Origin: Desulfobacca sp.
GTDB taxonomy: Bacteria > Desulfobacterota > Desulfobaccia > Desulfobaccales > Desulfobaccaceae
DNA: 34,508 bases
Reading direction: 5' to 3'
Assembly: GCA_028695935.1 (NCBI GenBank)
Contig: JAQVHY010000018.1
Span: 1 to 34,508 of the forward strand
Positions 1-8,212 of this stretch are shown here, one piece after another. The notes beneath the pieces were generated by a model. It was given only the letters and a program-made list of their open reading frames with translations. It ran no database searches and had not been told where the DNA came from. Made by a program: the position numbers and the translations under genes. Every line of letters begins with the position of its first letter. Positions within the stretch are counted from its first letter, which is position 1.

Positions 1-1
1 C

Positions 2-799
2 TTACTCAATCTGATCGCTAACGTGCCATACAATGTGGCCGTCGGCACCGATCTGACCCAGATGGTGGGGACCGCCACCATTGCCAATCTGCGACAACGC
101 GGGTTTGGCTATGTGGATTATAAGCTGGCTCTGTTGATGTTGCTGGGCAGCGTTATTGGCGTAGAAACCGGCGCCCAGTTTTTGGAGTTTCTCAAAGCTA
201 GCGGCGCCATTGCTCTGGGAGGCTATCGGCTGGAGCTGGTGCAACTGGTAATGACCAGCGTCTACAGCATTCTTTTGGGGTGGATCGGTTCCCTGGTTTA
301 TCGCGAGGCCAAGGCCGTCCTCCGGGCCCGGACTACCTGGGTAACTCCCCCGCCACCGGAAATCCCGGTCGCTTCACGTCTCCGGTCTATCAATCTGCCG
401 CCGATGATCTCGCTGCCGGTCTCGGGAGTTGAGTCTATCTCAGTCTGGCTGATTCTCGCCGTCGGTTGGGTGGCGGGAGTGCTCACCGGCCTTTTGGGAG
501 TGAGCGGCGGGTTCCTCCGTATGCCGGCCTTGATCTATGTCTTGGGCATCCCCACCGTGGTATCCATCGGCACTAACCTGTTTGAACTGCTCGTCGCGGC
601 CATCTATGGCACCTTGACGCACAGTTTAAAAGGCAACGTGGAGTTGATATTGGTGATCATTTTATTGGTCAGTTCCACCATCGGGAGTCAACTCGGCGCG
701 GCCTTGCAGAGAAAGTTCGCCGGACCGCGCCTACAGCAAATTTTCGCCGGCCTGATCGTCCTAATTATCTTTTTGATGTTCCTGAAATTGTTCAGCTAA
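2..799 (+). CDS. TauE/SafE-family sulfite/anion permease, 5'-partial
   Basis: C-terminal part of an integral membrane permease of the TauE/SafE (DUF81) family. These proteins move small anions such as sulfite, sulfoacetate or other organosulfur compounds across the inner membrane. The reading frame is open to the first base, reading LLNLIANVPYNVAVGTDL, so the GTG at 23 is internal and the true start lies upstream. Two family repeats are visible. The first is NVAVGTDLTQMVGTATIANLRQRG, here given as its start and end only: residues from the window edge to about 30. The second is GVSGGFLRMPALIYVLGIP followed by SIGTNLFELLVAAIYGTLTH. Several hydrophobic helices follow, ending in a strongly apolar segment before the stop. 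A cytoplasmic, proline-rich loop of roughly 50 residues separates the repeats. The substrate cannot be told from sequence. A sulfur-cycle role would suit a sulfate reducer but is inference. Confidence 0.85.
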   Translation, partial: LLNLIANVPYNVAVGTDLTQMVGTATIANLRQRGFGYVDYKLALLMLLGSVIGVETGAQFLEFLKASGAIALGGYRLELVQLVMTSVYSILLGWIGSLVYREAKAVLRARTTWVTPPPPEIPVASRLRSINLPPMISLPVSGVESISVWLILAVGWVAGVLTGLLGVSGGFLRMPALIYVLGIPTVVSIGTNLFELLVAAIYGTLTHSLKGNVELILVIILLVSSTIGSQLGAALQRKFAGPRLQQIFAGLIVLIIFLMFLKLFS

Positions 800-828
800 C
801 CTGCCGCCGCCCTATCCCAAGTTAGTTG

Positions 829-972
829 CCATCCGGAAACTCCCCCGCCCCGGGGGGAGAGGGCTGGGGGAAGGGGAGCGTAGATTCCAAGATATTGAGA
901 TTATATAATATTCGTCACAGCCTCTTTAAACCTTCCTCATCAAAAAGAAGAGGAAAAAGGGGTTCCGGATGG
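829..972. repeat. Inverted-repeat (MITE/REP-like) element, copy 1
   Basis: The left end CCATCCGGAAACTCCCC (829-845) is matched by an inverted right end GGTTCCGGATGG (961-972). Inside lies a G/C-run palindrome (about 841-880), then an AT-rich stretch. A second element with nearly the same end sequence, in the opposite orientation, lies at 1812-1887. No gene is visible between 800 and 1085. The structure suggests a small non-autonomous mobile or REP-type repeat. Confidence 0.55.
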
Positions 973-1085
973 ATAGATGGATGCTAGTTATAATAAGTGG
1001 CCCTTGAACCATTATTGCTGCCTAGGGCCGGACCTAAAATTAAACAAATTTAGGCATGCTGTCGAGAGCACCAGCCCACCCAAAG

Positions 1086-1508
1086 CTAACCGGGGGAGGA
1101 ACTCTGTCCGCCCAGCTTGGCAGCTAACAGCCGGAGGGGATAATTTTTTTCAATTACTTCTTTGACTATCTTTTTTAACAGTTCAATATCCTCTTTGTTC
1201 TCCAGGAAGGCCACCCCTGGCGGCATCTGGAGATGATTTAATTCCGGGGCGGGCCAGGATTGAATTATTATCGGTAAGTTAGGATGATCCTCGTGAAGCA
1301 GTTCCAATAAGGAGAGTTCAAAGATATAGGGAGTGTCCAGATCTATTATGAGTAGATCCGGAACTTCAGTACTATTGATCATGCTCAGGACTTCCCGCCC
1401 ATCTTTGGCCACGGTGGCCTGATAACCCTCGGCAATCAGCTCGCGACGGAGAAATTGCCGCACGTAGGGATTACGGTCCGCGATCAAAATCCTGAATGTG
1501 CCGTTCAC
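1086..1508 (-). CDS. Stand-alone response-regulator receiver protein
   Basis: A 140-residue protein made of one CheY-like receiver domain with no output domain. The likely phosphoacceptor is Asp56 (LLIIDLDTP), followed by the usual Pro60. The acidic pocket is reduced: the N-terminal motif is IADRN, with one Asp instead of the typical pair. The conserved lysine near residue 104 (FLENKED) lacks the usual following proline. It is therefore a somewhat divergent receiver that may work in a phosphorelay or by protein-protein contact. It lies on the same strand as the NtrC/kinase pair at 1892-4850 but is separated by 383 bp holding a sigma-54-type promoter, so it is probably its own transcription unit and possibly a target of that regulator. 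The partner is unknown. Confidence 0.75.
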   Translation of the reverse strand: MNGTFRILIADRNPYVRQFLRRELIAEGYQATVAKDGREVLSMINSTEVPDLLIIDLDTPYIFELSLLELLHEDHPNLPIIIQSWPAPELNHLQMPPGVAFLENKEDIELLKKIVKEVIEKNYPLRLLAAKLGGQSSSPG

Positions 1509-1605
1509 CTTATCTCCCGTAGCCAGGGATCGTTTCGTCCATACCTTCCAAACTGTCTGTTACTAAAGTAGAAGGAATTAGTGATCCAGGTCTATCCAAT
1601 TTATA

Positions 1606-1621
1606 TGCAATGGTTATGCCA
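1606..1621 (-). promoter_or_regulatory. Candidate sigma-54 promoter of the receiver gene
   Basis: On the minus strand the sequence is TGGCATAACCATTGCA. It matches the RpoN consensus TGGCAC-N5-TTGCW at all positions but one, with exact spacing between the -24 GG and the -12 GC. It points at the receiver gene, with an expected start of transcription near 1595 and a leader of about 87 nt. The adjacent upstream gene encodes an NtrC-type activator. Confidence 0.6.
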
Positions 1622-1811
1622 CCTCCAGAAATTCCTGACGTCACGGGCAAACCTTAATATTAATGGACATTGGGTTCAATGGCGGTAACTGCGGAGCTGA
1701 TAAATGCGGCCTAAGCCTGCCGAAATCTTATACAGATTGTAAAGCTTGAGATGAGCGTGGCGCTATTACCCGGGGCATTTTAAATTTTGCCTCAAATACC
1801 CTAACCACTAT

Positions 1812-1887
1812 TCATCCAGAAACTCCCCCTCCCTCGGCGTGAGGGGGGGTTGGGGGAGGGGCACGGGGATAGTAGGTTTCCGGATGG
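1812..1887. repeat. Inverted-repeat (MITE/REP-like) element, copy 2
   Basis: The left end TTCATCCAGAAACTCCCC (1812-1829) and right end GGTTTCCGGATGG (1875-1887) are imperfect inverted repeats around a GC-run palindrome. Read on the minus strand, its right end GTTGCCATCCGGAAACC matches 16 of 17 bases of the left end of copy 1. It ends within five bases of the stop codon of the NtrC-type gene. The rest of 1509-1891 holds the sigma-54 promoter and no visible gene. Confidence 0.55.
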
Positions 1888-1891
1888 CAAC

Positions 1892-3337
1892 TTATTGAGA
1901 TGATTGATCGTCAGCCTTAACCAAGGTCTCTACTTTTAGGTGGTATTTATCAATTTTGGCCTGTAAAGTGGGGCGGGAGAGGCCGAGAAGCCTGGCGGCC
2001 CGGCTGCGATTGCCGCGGGTAAGGTTGAGCGCTTCGCTGACCAACACACTGGCAAAGCGGTCCACCAGGGTATCAAACTTATTTTCCCCTGAATCCGAGA
2101 CCAGCTCCTGGCGCAGCCACTTGCGGATAATTGTCAGGAACTCGGTATCCGGAACAACGCTGACGCCCTGATCGTTACCGGTCGCCTGGGACAAGTCTTC
2201 GGCGCGGATCGGATAGCCCCGGCTAAAAATCAGGGCCTTTTGGATGGCATTGGCCAGTTCGCGCACATTACCGGGCCAATGATAGGTATTGAGGAGAGCC
2301 CTGGCCTCGGCCGTTATCCCCGGATTATCCAGATCCAGTTCATGGGCAAAGCGAGCCACAAAATAATCGGCGAGCAGGAGGATATCATCCTGACGGTCAC
2401 GCAGGGCGGGTAACCATAGGGTAACAACCTTAAGGCGATAATAGAGGTCTTCCCGAAAACGCCCGGCGGCCAGGGCGGCCTCGAGATCGCGGTTGGTGGC
2501 GGCGATGATACGGACATCAACGGGAATGGTCTCGCGGCCTCCCAAGCGTTCGATGCTCTTCTCCTGGAGCAAGCGCAAGATCTTGGCTTGAATGGCAAAA
2601 GGCATGTCCCCGATTTCATCCAAAAATATGGTTCCCCCATGGGCCTGTTCGATTTTTCCGACCCGGCGGGTAACCGCCCCGGTGAAGGCGCCTTTTTCAT
2701 AGCCGAACAATTCGCTTTCCAACAAGGTCTCGGGGATGGCCACACAATTGATCACTAAAAAAGGTTTTTGTGCCCGGAGACTGTGTTGATAGATGGCTCG
2801 GGCGACCAGTTCTTTGCCGGTGCCGGACTCGCCGCGCAGGAGCACAGTGGCATCCGTCGGAGCCACCCGGCCGATGCTCTTATATACTTCCTGCATGGCT
2901 TTGCTTTTGCCAATAATCGCCTCCCCCGAAGCCCGCTCCGGCGTCATGTCAATCTCTATCTGGGAACGCATAAACCGGCCGGCATTGAGAGCCTGACTGA
3001 TCAGGGTTAAAACCTCAGGAATCTCAAAAGGTTTGAGCACATAGTCAAAGGCCCCCAATTTAGTGGCCTCGATGGCGGTTTCGGTGGTGCCGAAGGCAGT
3101 CATAATAATCACCGGGACCTTGGGCTCGAGGTCATGTATGGTTCGAAAGGCTTCCAAGCCGCTCATCCCTGGCATCCGGATATCCATGATGACCAGATCC
3201 GGGGGATTGGTCTGCACCAATTTAATGGCCGCCTCGCCGGTAGCCGCGGTCTGCACTGTATGACCCTCGGTGGTCAGCAGCTTTTCAAAGCTTTGGCGCA
3301 ATTGCGGATCATCGTCAACGATTAAGATAGTTCCCAT
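1892..3337 (-). CDS. NtrC-family sigma-54-dependent response regulator
   Basis: A 481-residue cytoplasmic transcriptional activator of three parts. The receiver (about 1-120) has Asp8-Asp10, phosphoacceptor Asp52 (VIMDIRMPG) and Lys102 (LKPFE). The AAA+ sigma-54 interaction domain (about 140-370) has the Walker A motif GESGTGKE near 169-176, the sigma-54 contact loop GAFTGA at 216-221, and Walker B in [12 protein letters not shown] Fis-type helix-turn-helix lies near the C-terminus ([17 protein letters not shown]). It should open RpoN holoenzyme promoters when phosphorylated. Its start overlaps the end of the upstream histidine kinase by 23 bp, so the two form a co-translated two-component pair. 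Its target is unknown; the sigma-54 promoter at 1606-1621 is the nearest candidate. Confidence 0.93.
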   Translation of the reverse strand: MGTILIVDDDPQLRQSFEKLLTTEGHTVQTAATGEAAIKLVQTNPPDLVIMDIRMPGMSGLEAFRTIHDLEPKVPVIIMTAFGTTETAIEATKLGAFDYVLKPFEIPEVLTLISQALNAGRFMRSQIEIDMTPERASGEAIIGKSKAMQEVYKSIGRVAPTDATVLLRGESGTGKELVARAIYQHSLRAQKPFLVINCVAIPETLLESELFGYEKGAFTGAVTRRVGKIEQAHGGTIFLDEIGDMPFAIQAKILRLLQEKSIERLGGRETIPVDVRIIAATNRDLEAALAAGRFREDLYYRLKVVTLWLPALRDRQDDILLLADYFVARFAHELDLDNPGITAEARALLNTYHWPGNVRELANAIQKALIFSRGYPIRAEDLSQATGNDQGVSVVPDTEFLTIIRKWLRQELVSDSGENKFDTLVDRFASVLVSEALNLTRGNRSRAARLLGLSRPTLQAKIDKYHLKVETLVKADDQSSQ

Positions 3338-4850
3338 GCTTAAGCTTCCTGAAGGGTAAATTGATGATGAACGTTGTGCCCTGGCCTTCCTGGGAGTTCA
3401 GGTCGATCCAGCCCCCGTGCTCCTGGATAATACGCGCGGCAATGCTGAGGCCCAGCCCGGTGCCCTCTTCTTTGCTGCTGTAAAACGGTTGAAATACCTT
3501 ATCATGCATGGATTCCGGGATGCCGGGGCCATTATCGCTGACCTGAATAATCATCACCGGGCCGCTGGTTTCGACAAAATCCTCGGTCTCGGTGATGGTA
3601 ATCAGGCCTCCGTCTCCCATGGCTTCGCAGGCGTTGACTAAGAGGTTGACCAGAACTTCTTTTAACTGGTCCGGGTCGGCCCAGATTTCCGGGAGGCGCC
3701 GGGAACGGATAAGTTTAATCGTCACGTTATAGGTTTCAAGGCGGTGCTGGAGGAGCTGCAGGGCCTGGTCAACCACCTCGGAAGGGCTGACCTTCTGCAT
3801 CTTGGGCTTGGGGGGACGGGAAAATTCCAGGAAGTTGCGCACAATGGTATCTATATGGCGAATCTCCTCGGAGATTACCTCCAGGTCTTCTTGCTGGCTG
3901 GGATCGAGATTGAGCGTCCGACGCAAGGAAAATAATCGGATTTTCACCGAGGTCAGAGGATTGCGGATGCTGTGCGCCACCCCCGCGGCCAGCTTACCGA
4001 CCAGGGCCAGTTTTTCTGATTGCAGCAGATGCACCTGGCTGCGCTCCAGTTTGATCTGGGTCTGATCGACATTCTCAATCAGGCTGTGCACCCGGCGGCT
4101 CAAGGCTTTCACTTCGTCAGGCTCGGGGGGGGTAGCATCGGCCTGACCGGTTTCCGCCATCAGTTGGCGGATCGGTCCCAATATTTGTTTGACCAGAATA
4201 TAACCCAGCAGCATCCCCAAAACCGCAACCAGCGGCATCACGATCAGAGACAGGGTATTGATAAATTGCGCCTGGGCCCGACTCTCACCACGAGCCTCCT
4301 GGATGCGCTGTTCATGGATCATTTTATAGCGTTCGCAGAGGTCGCAAAGCTCCAGGAACTGTTGGCGCACCACCCAGTGGAGCTTGGCACCAGTTTCCCG
4401 TTGCCCGGCTTTGTATAACTCTATGACCTGCTGCCGGGCCGGAATATATTTCTCATAATTCACGCTGATCTGCTCCAGGATTTCCTTCATGGTTGGGTTA
4501 TAGGCAGTCTCCTGGGCAATTCTAAGCCAACCTTTAAAACTGCGCTGATAATTTGCCAGTTGCTCCAGCCAATCAGGATCACCGCTCAGGAAGTAGTAGG
4601 TCAAAAAACCTTTCTGTTCTAACAGGGCGTTACGTAATTCTTCCGCGGCCCGGTAGGAGGTCACATTTTTGTCAATCAGCGAGGTAATCAGCGAGTCGAT
4701 GGCATCGGTATGCCATACCGTCATCACTCCCCCGATCAGGGTAGTCAGTACCAACGCGGCCAGGAGTAAAAATATCCGGGCTTGCAGACCGAGATGCTTC
4801 CACCGATTGATTTTCAAGCTACCTCCACCATTGCCCTCCTTGGCGAGCAT
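3315..4850 (-). CDS. Membrane sensor histidine kinase (NtrB-type partner)
   Basis: A 511-residue sensor kinase. It has a first membrane helix at about 25-46 and a helical periplasmic domain resembling a four-helix-bundle sensor, with a CDLC cysteine pair. A second membrane helix lies at about 195-220, followed by a HAMP-like linker. The HisKA domain has phosphoacceptor His in GVAHSIRNPL, and the HATPase domain shows the N box (NLLVNACEAMGDGG), G1 (SDNGPGIPE) and G2 (EEGTGLGLS). Two starts compete. ATG at 4850 has an AGGA close by. TTG at 4817 is preceded by GGAGG with a 4-base gap and gives a more typical N-terminus (LKINRWKHLG), so the shorter form is plausible. It is paired by overlap with the NtrC-type regulator. 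The signal is unknown. Confidence 0.9.
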   Translation of the reverse strand: MLAKEGNGGGSLKINRWKHLGLQARIFLLLAALVLTTLIGGVMTVWHTDAIDSLITSLIDKNVTSYRAAEELRNALLEQKGFLTYYFLSGDPDWLEQLANYQRSFKGWLRIAQETAYNPTMKEILEQISVNYEKYIPARQQVIELYKAGQRETGAKLHWVVRQQFLELCDLCERYKMIHEQRIQEARGESRAQAQFINTLSLIVMPLVAVLGMLLGYILVKQILGPIRQLMAETGQADATPPEPDEVKALSRRVHSLIENVDQTQIKLERSQVHLLQSEKLALVGKLAAGVAHSIRNPLTSVKIRLFSLRRTLNLDPSQQEDLEVISEEIRHIDTIVRNFLEFSRPPKPKMQKVSPSEVVDQALQLLQHRLETYNVTIKLIRSRRLPEIWADPDQLKEVLVNLLVNACEAMGDGGLITITETEDFVETSGPVMIIQVSDNGPGIPESMHDKVFQPFYSSKEEGTGLGLSIAARIIQEHGGWIDLNSQEGQGTTFIINLPFRKLKHGNYLNR

Positions 4851-4906
4851 ACATCCTGGTCGCCAGGAAGAAGTGGCGAAAAAAAATCAATTTTGATGTT
4901 ATCATA

Positions 4907-4926
4907 CCAGAAATATAACATTCTGG
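4907..4926. promoter_or_regulatory. Small inverted repeat upstream of the kinase gene
   Basis: CCAGAA-N8-TTCTGG is a perfect 6-bp inverted repeat in the AT-rich leader upstream of the kinase/NtrC pair. It could be an operator, but no regulator can be assigned. Confidence 0.25.
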
Positions 4927-5040
4927 CTTGGGATAGAGTTAAAAGGATATGCAATTGACCCAAGTTAATACCATTGAGCCTCTTGCAAAAGTCATTTTTT
5001 TAGGTTGATTTTTCCGAAAAAGTAAGCTTCAGGGGCGATC

Positions 5041-5496
5041 TTGTGCTCAGGTAGCTCGGAGGAAAAAACACCGAGCAGCGCGAGGCGCCCAGGAAGCTTA
5101 AAGAAACAATATCATGGTTTACGGAGACATGACAATGACATTTATTTTGGGATAAAACAGGGCCTTATAAAAGATAACCCCACCCGGAGAATTGAGTTTC
5201 TGCCGGCAGAAAAGAAACTGAGATACATTCCTTCAAAAGAGGATGTGACGAAAGTTTTGTTGGCGGCTGATCCGGATACTCAGGATTATCTGGTAGCCAT
5301 CAAAGAATATCTGGCCCGCATGGAGGCAATCAACCGGCTGTCCTGGAACGATATGGACTTCGAGAAAAAATACGTAATGCTTTACAGCGGCGAAGCGGAA
5401 CGGGAAGCGATGCTGGTATATGAACGTGAGCCCCAAGACCAACATTCAGACAAAAGTCTTACACCGGAAAAAATAAAGGTTAGCCAACTAAGCTAA
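5041..5496 (+). pseudogene. Tyrosine recombinase (phage-type integrase) remnant
   Basis: The middle of a tyrosine recombinase can be recognised from about 5130 to 5460. FGIKQGLIKDNPTR is the end of the SAM-like core-binding domain. It is followed by RRIEFLPAEKKLRYIP and LARMEAINRLSWNDMDFEK, which corresponds to the catalytic-domain region carrying the first active-site arginine (R-x-E-I-x-x-L-x-W-x-D). The reading frame then drifts into unrelated sequence and stops at 5496. The catalytic H-x-x-R and Tyr segments are missing, and the N-terminus looks replaced. It points toward, and ends 15 bp from, the 3' end of a tRNA gene, the usual integrase position in an integrated element. I read it as the decayed end of a lost element. 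This base-poor stretch (4.9-5.2 kb) is compositionally unlike its neighbours. Confidence 0.7.
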
Positions 5497-5510
5497 CCAA
5501 TTGATATCTC

Positions 5511-5585
5511 TGGAGCCGGCAGGGGGATTTGAACCCTCGACCTGCTGATTACGAATCAGCTGCTCTACCTCTGAGCTATGCCGGC
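5511..5585 (-). tRNA. tRNA-Thr (anticodon CGT)
   Basis: A complete cloverleaf can be drawn. The acceptor stem is GCCGGCA/TGCCGGC, the D-arm contains AGCTCAGAGGTAGAGC, and the anticodon stem-loop is GCTGA-TTCGTAA-TCAGC with anticodon CGT. The T-arm has GGTTCAAATCC, followed by discriminator T and an encoded CCA at the 3' end. It reads threonine ACG codons. Confidence 0.95.
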
Positions 5586-5597
5586 TTTGACAATGGA

Positions 5598-5625
5598 ATT
5601 ATATACTTTATTTATAAACTTGCAA
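5598..5625 (-). promoter_or_regulatory. Candidate sigma-70 promoter of tRNA-Thr
   Basis: On the minus strand TTGCAA (5620-5625) and a perfect TATAAT (5598-5603) are separated by 16 bp. The -10 box ends 12 bp before the tRNA 5' end. Confidence 0.6.
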
Positions 5626-5769
5626 TGCCTGAAATCGCCGGAAAGTGCAGAAACTTGCCGGATGGGGATCGTAACACGCGATCAATATGCGCCCAGTTTT
5701 ATCCTTGCACTGCTGGGGGATGACCGACTAGTTTAAGGCGGCGGTCTTGCAAAGCGCTGACCAGAAATA

Positions 5770-5808
5770 GGCGGAAGGCGGGATGCGCTTCGCTTTCCCG
5801 CCCTACGG
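5770..5808. repeat. REP-like palindromic repeat
   Basis: A GGCGGGA arm and a TCCCGCC arm flank a loop with GCGCTTCGC, followed by CTACGG. This is the form of widespread intergenic REP-type palindromes. It sits in the 468-bp gap between tRNA-Thr and surE, where I see no gene beyond the tRNA promoter. Confidence 0.5.
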
Positions 5809-6053
5809 TGATAAAAATAAAGAATGCTCTTTTATCGTCCAGAGTTGAACTTGGGAATGAGCAGATGACTCTAAGCTGGGCTTTGACAGCCTCGGGTGGA
5901 AACTCCGCCGGCCGCTATCCTGAGGATTTGGAGTCGGGGTTGTCCCGCCGTTACTCAACGCCATAGCCCGGCAAATCTAGCAGATCAATGACTGTTGCCT
6001 GGGCCGTTATCCGGCAGCAATGATCAAAAAACTGTTTAGGTTGTTAATAATAA

Positions 6054-6842
6054 TCAATATTTACCATCTGTTGGATTAGGGCTAGGTAAGTGCAATTTAA
6101 GCTTTTGGAGTTCGTTTAGGGTGGTATAGTGGGTAAGATCGGGATGAATCGGGGTAATGGAAATATAGCCGTTCTGCAAAGCCCAATAGTCAGTACCCGG
6201 CTCCGGATCCTGGCGCTCATTGATTCCGGCCAGCCAGTAATAGATATTTTCCCGGGGATCGACCCGACGTTCAAAGCGTTCAGCCAGGCAGCTGATCTCT
6301 TGGCGGGTCAGGGCCACTCCTTTAATCGAAGCCGGCGGCCGCGCCGGGACATTGACATTAAGAGAGACGCCCGGCGGTAGGGGCAAACTTGGCAGTTGTC
6401 GGGCCATTTGGCAGGCAAATCGAGCTGCTCCGGAAAAATCGGGCTCCTTGTAGGTGTCCAGCGAAATGGCCATGGCGCGCAATCCCAAAATCGCCGCTTC
6501 ACTGGCCGCCGACACCGTTCCCGAATAGAGCACGTTAATACCCACGTTAGGGCCCAGGTTGATCCCGGAGATTACTAAATCCAGGGTGGAGGTCAGCAGT
6601 TCAGCCACCGCGATCTTGACACAATCGGCCGGGGTGCCGTTAATCGCCCACCCAAAGAAGGCCCCATTTTTGTTGACTTTTTTGATGCGCAAGGGGGTGG
6701 TCAGGCTGATGGCATGACCTACGGCGCTCTGTTCGCTCTCCGGAGCCACTACTTGTAAATTGTAATCCGCCCGTAAGGCTTGATAAAGGGCCATTAGCCC
6801 CGGGGCGTGGATCCCATCATCGTTGGTCAGTAGAATATTCAT
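6054..6842 (-). CDS. surE: 5'-nucleotidase SurE
   Basis: A stationary-phase survival protein E family enzyme, a metal-dependent 5'/3'-nucleotidase and polyphosphatase of the cytoplasm. The diagnostic N-terminus MNILLTNDDGIHAPGL carries the metal-binding Asp-Asp pair. It is followed by the VISGINLGPNVG block and YSGTVSAASEAAILG, which hold further active-site residues. The ATG at 6842 is chosen because the family always starts at this motif; the frame is open 33 codons further upstream, but that part has no family similarity. This gives 262 residues, the usual length. No clear ribosome-binding site is visible. It is transcribed divergently from miaA. Confidence 0.95.
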   Translation of the reverse strand: MNILLTNDDGIHAPGLMALYQALRADYNLQVVAPESEQSAVGHAISLTTPLRIKKVNKNGAFFGWAINGTPADCVKIAVAELLTSTLDLVISGINLGPNVGINVLYSGTVSAASEAAILGLRAMAISLDTYKEPDFSGAARFACQMARQLPSLPLPPGVSLNVNVPARPPASIKGVALTRQEISCLAERFERRVDPRENIYYWLAGINERQDPEPGTDYWALQNGYISITPIHPDLTHYTTLNELQKLKLHLPSPNPTDGKY

Positions 6843-7104
6843 GTTATAAAGTACTTGTCTTTCTGGTCTGGTCTGTTGAGGCAACTCTCGCCACGCTTCA
6901 AAGTAGCCTGTATGAGCCGGTCCTGTCAATAGGTTGAACAAGGATAAATCTCAGCCTGTTGCCAAACCGCGCAAAATTGCCGCAGGTATGAGAAAATATC
7001 GATTAATAGGGGGCAAGCAGTCGCCCGAGTCCTAGCGCATCAATTTAATTATTAAATATCGCGGGAACCGTTGTTGGCTCCTAATTAAACATGATATGGT
7101 TTTC

Positions 7105-7110
7105 TATAAT
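7105..7110 (+). promoter_or_regulatory. Possible -10 box upstream of miaA
   Basis: A perfect TATAAT lies about 95 bp upstream of miaA in the AT-rich divergent surE/miaA gap (6843-7204). I see no good -35 hexamer at 16-18 bp, so the assignment is weak. Nothing else is recognised in this gap. Confidence 0.25.
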
Positions 7111-7204
7111 TGCCTTAGTGCAGATAGGTTAGGGTTTTTCGGCAATCAAGCGTTTGCTACTGCAACGCCCTGACGGTTAACGTTTCAGAAAAAATCAAGT
7201 CAAC

Positions 7205-8122
7205 ATGAAGCTTCAGCCTGTAGCTGTTATTGTCGGGCCAACGGGAATAGGTAAAACGACGTTGGCCATCCGTCTGGCCCAGGAATTGGGGGCGGAGATT
7301 GTCAGCGCTGATTCCCTCCAGGTTTACCGGGAGATGAATATCGGTACGGCCAAACCCACCCCGGAACAGCAAGCCCAGGTCCGACATCATCTGATCGATG
7401 TGGTCAACCCGGATCAAGACTTTGACGCGGCCGAATATTGCCGCCGCGGGCGGGAGATCATTGCCGATTTACACTCCCGGGGCCTTCCGCCTCTGGTAGT
7501 CGGCGGTACTGGTCTTTACATCAAAGCTTTATTGCACGGGCTGGTTAACGAGGCCCGGCAGGATCGGGTTATCCGCCGCGGTCTGCGCCAGGAACTAACC
7601 GCGGCGGGCCTTCTCCCGCTTTATGCCCGCTTGCAGCGCCTGGACCCCCAGACCGCCGCCCGCATCCATCCTCATGATGCCTTTCGCATCCTGCGCGCCC
7701 TGGAGGTCATTACCGCCACCGGGCAATCCCTTAGCCGCTGGCACGCGGCGCACGGCTTTCAGGACCGACCCTATCGGGTGTTGAAGATCGGGCTGAGTCT
7801 GGAGCGACCAGAACTTTATCGTCGCATCAATACCCGGGTGGAAGAGATGCTCGCCCAGGGGCTGCTAAGCGAAGTTGAGGCTTTATTAAGCCGCTATGAT
7901 CCCGGTTTAAAACCATTCCAGGCCCTGGGTTATCGCCATCTCATCGCTTATTTGCGCGGTAATGAAAAGTGGGAGACGATCGTTGAGCAACTGCAACGGG
8001 ATACCAGACGTTATGCCAAGCGCCAGTTGACCTGGTTTAGGGCCGACCCCGAGATTAGATGGCTGGAGCCCGACTACTGGCCCCCGGCCAGAGAGTTGTT
8101 GAGGGGATTCTTTCAAACATAA
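7205..8122 (+). CDS. miaA: tRNA dimethylallyltransferase MiaA
   Basis: Transfers a dimethylallyl group to N6 of adenosine 37 in tRNAs that read codons starting with U. The 305-residue protein has the P-loop VIVGPTGIGKTTLA near the N-terminus, then the family signature VSADSLQVYREMNIGTAKP. These are followed by HHLIDVVNPDQDFDAAEY and VVGGTGLYIKALLHG. The C-terminal half contains the tRNA-recognition helices (ALGYRHLIAYL, KRQLTWFRADPEIRWL). Length and start fit the family. The Shine-Dalgarno signal is poor. It is followed after 90 bp by a pgsA-like gene in the same direction. Confidence 0.96.
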   Translation: MKLQPVAVIVGPTGIGKTTLAIRLAQELGAEIVSADSLQVYREMNIGTAKPTPEQQAQVRHHLIDVVNPDQDFDAAEYCRRGREIIADLHSRGLPPLVVGGTGLYIKALLHGLVNEARQDRVIRRGLRQELTAAGLLPLYARLQRLDPQTAARIHPHDAFRILRALEVITATGQSLSRWHAAHGFQDRPYRVLKIGLSLERPELYRRINTRVEEMLAQGLLSEVEALLSRYDPGLKPFQALGYRHLIAYLRGNEKWETIVEQLQRDTRRYAKRQLTWFRADPEIRWLEPDYWPPARELLRGFFQT

Positions 8123-8173
8123 TTTACGGGCTGGAATAAAAAATTTTCAGATAATTGGCTTTTTTTCTATAAA

Positions 8174-8192
8174 TTTGGTAAATTAAACCAAA
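8174..8192 (+). other. Small hairpin in the miaA-pgsA gap
   Basis: TTTGGT (8174-8179) and ACCAAA (8187-8192) form a weak hairpin followed by A-rich sequence, 20 bp before the pgsA-like start. It may be a weak terminator or leader structure; no U-tract follows it. Confidence 0.2.
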
Positions 8193-8212
8193 AAATTGGA
8201 AATTCTGCTCCA

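Noticed and set aside
23-799. GTG at 23 as the true start of the TauE/SafE permease
   Set aside because: The frame is open to the window edge and the family motif begins before this codon, so the gene is cut by the window.
977-1165. 62-codon plus-strand frame
   Set aside because: It overlaps the receiver gene end on the opposite strand and lacks a ribosome-binding site and protein-like features.
2314-2745. 143-codon minus-strand frame inside the NtrC-type gene
   Set aside because: It is an out-of-frame shadow of the AAA+ domain with no independent signals.
5529-5723. Plus-strand open frame over the tRNA region
   Set aside because: Its start lies within the antisense of tRNA-Thr (the well-known false NPRPADYESAAL product), and the rest has no protein character.
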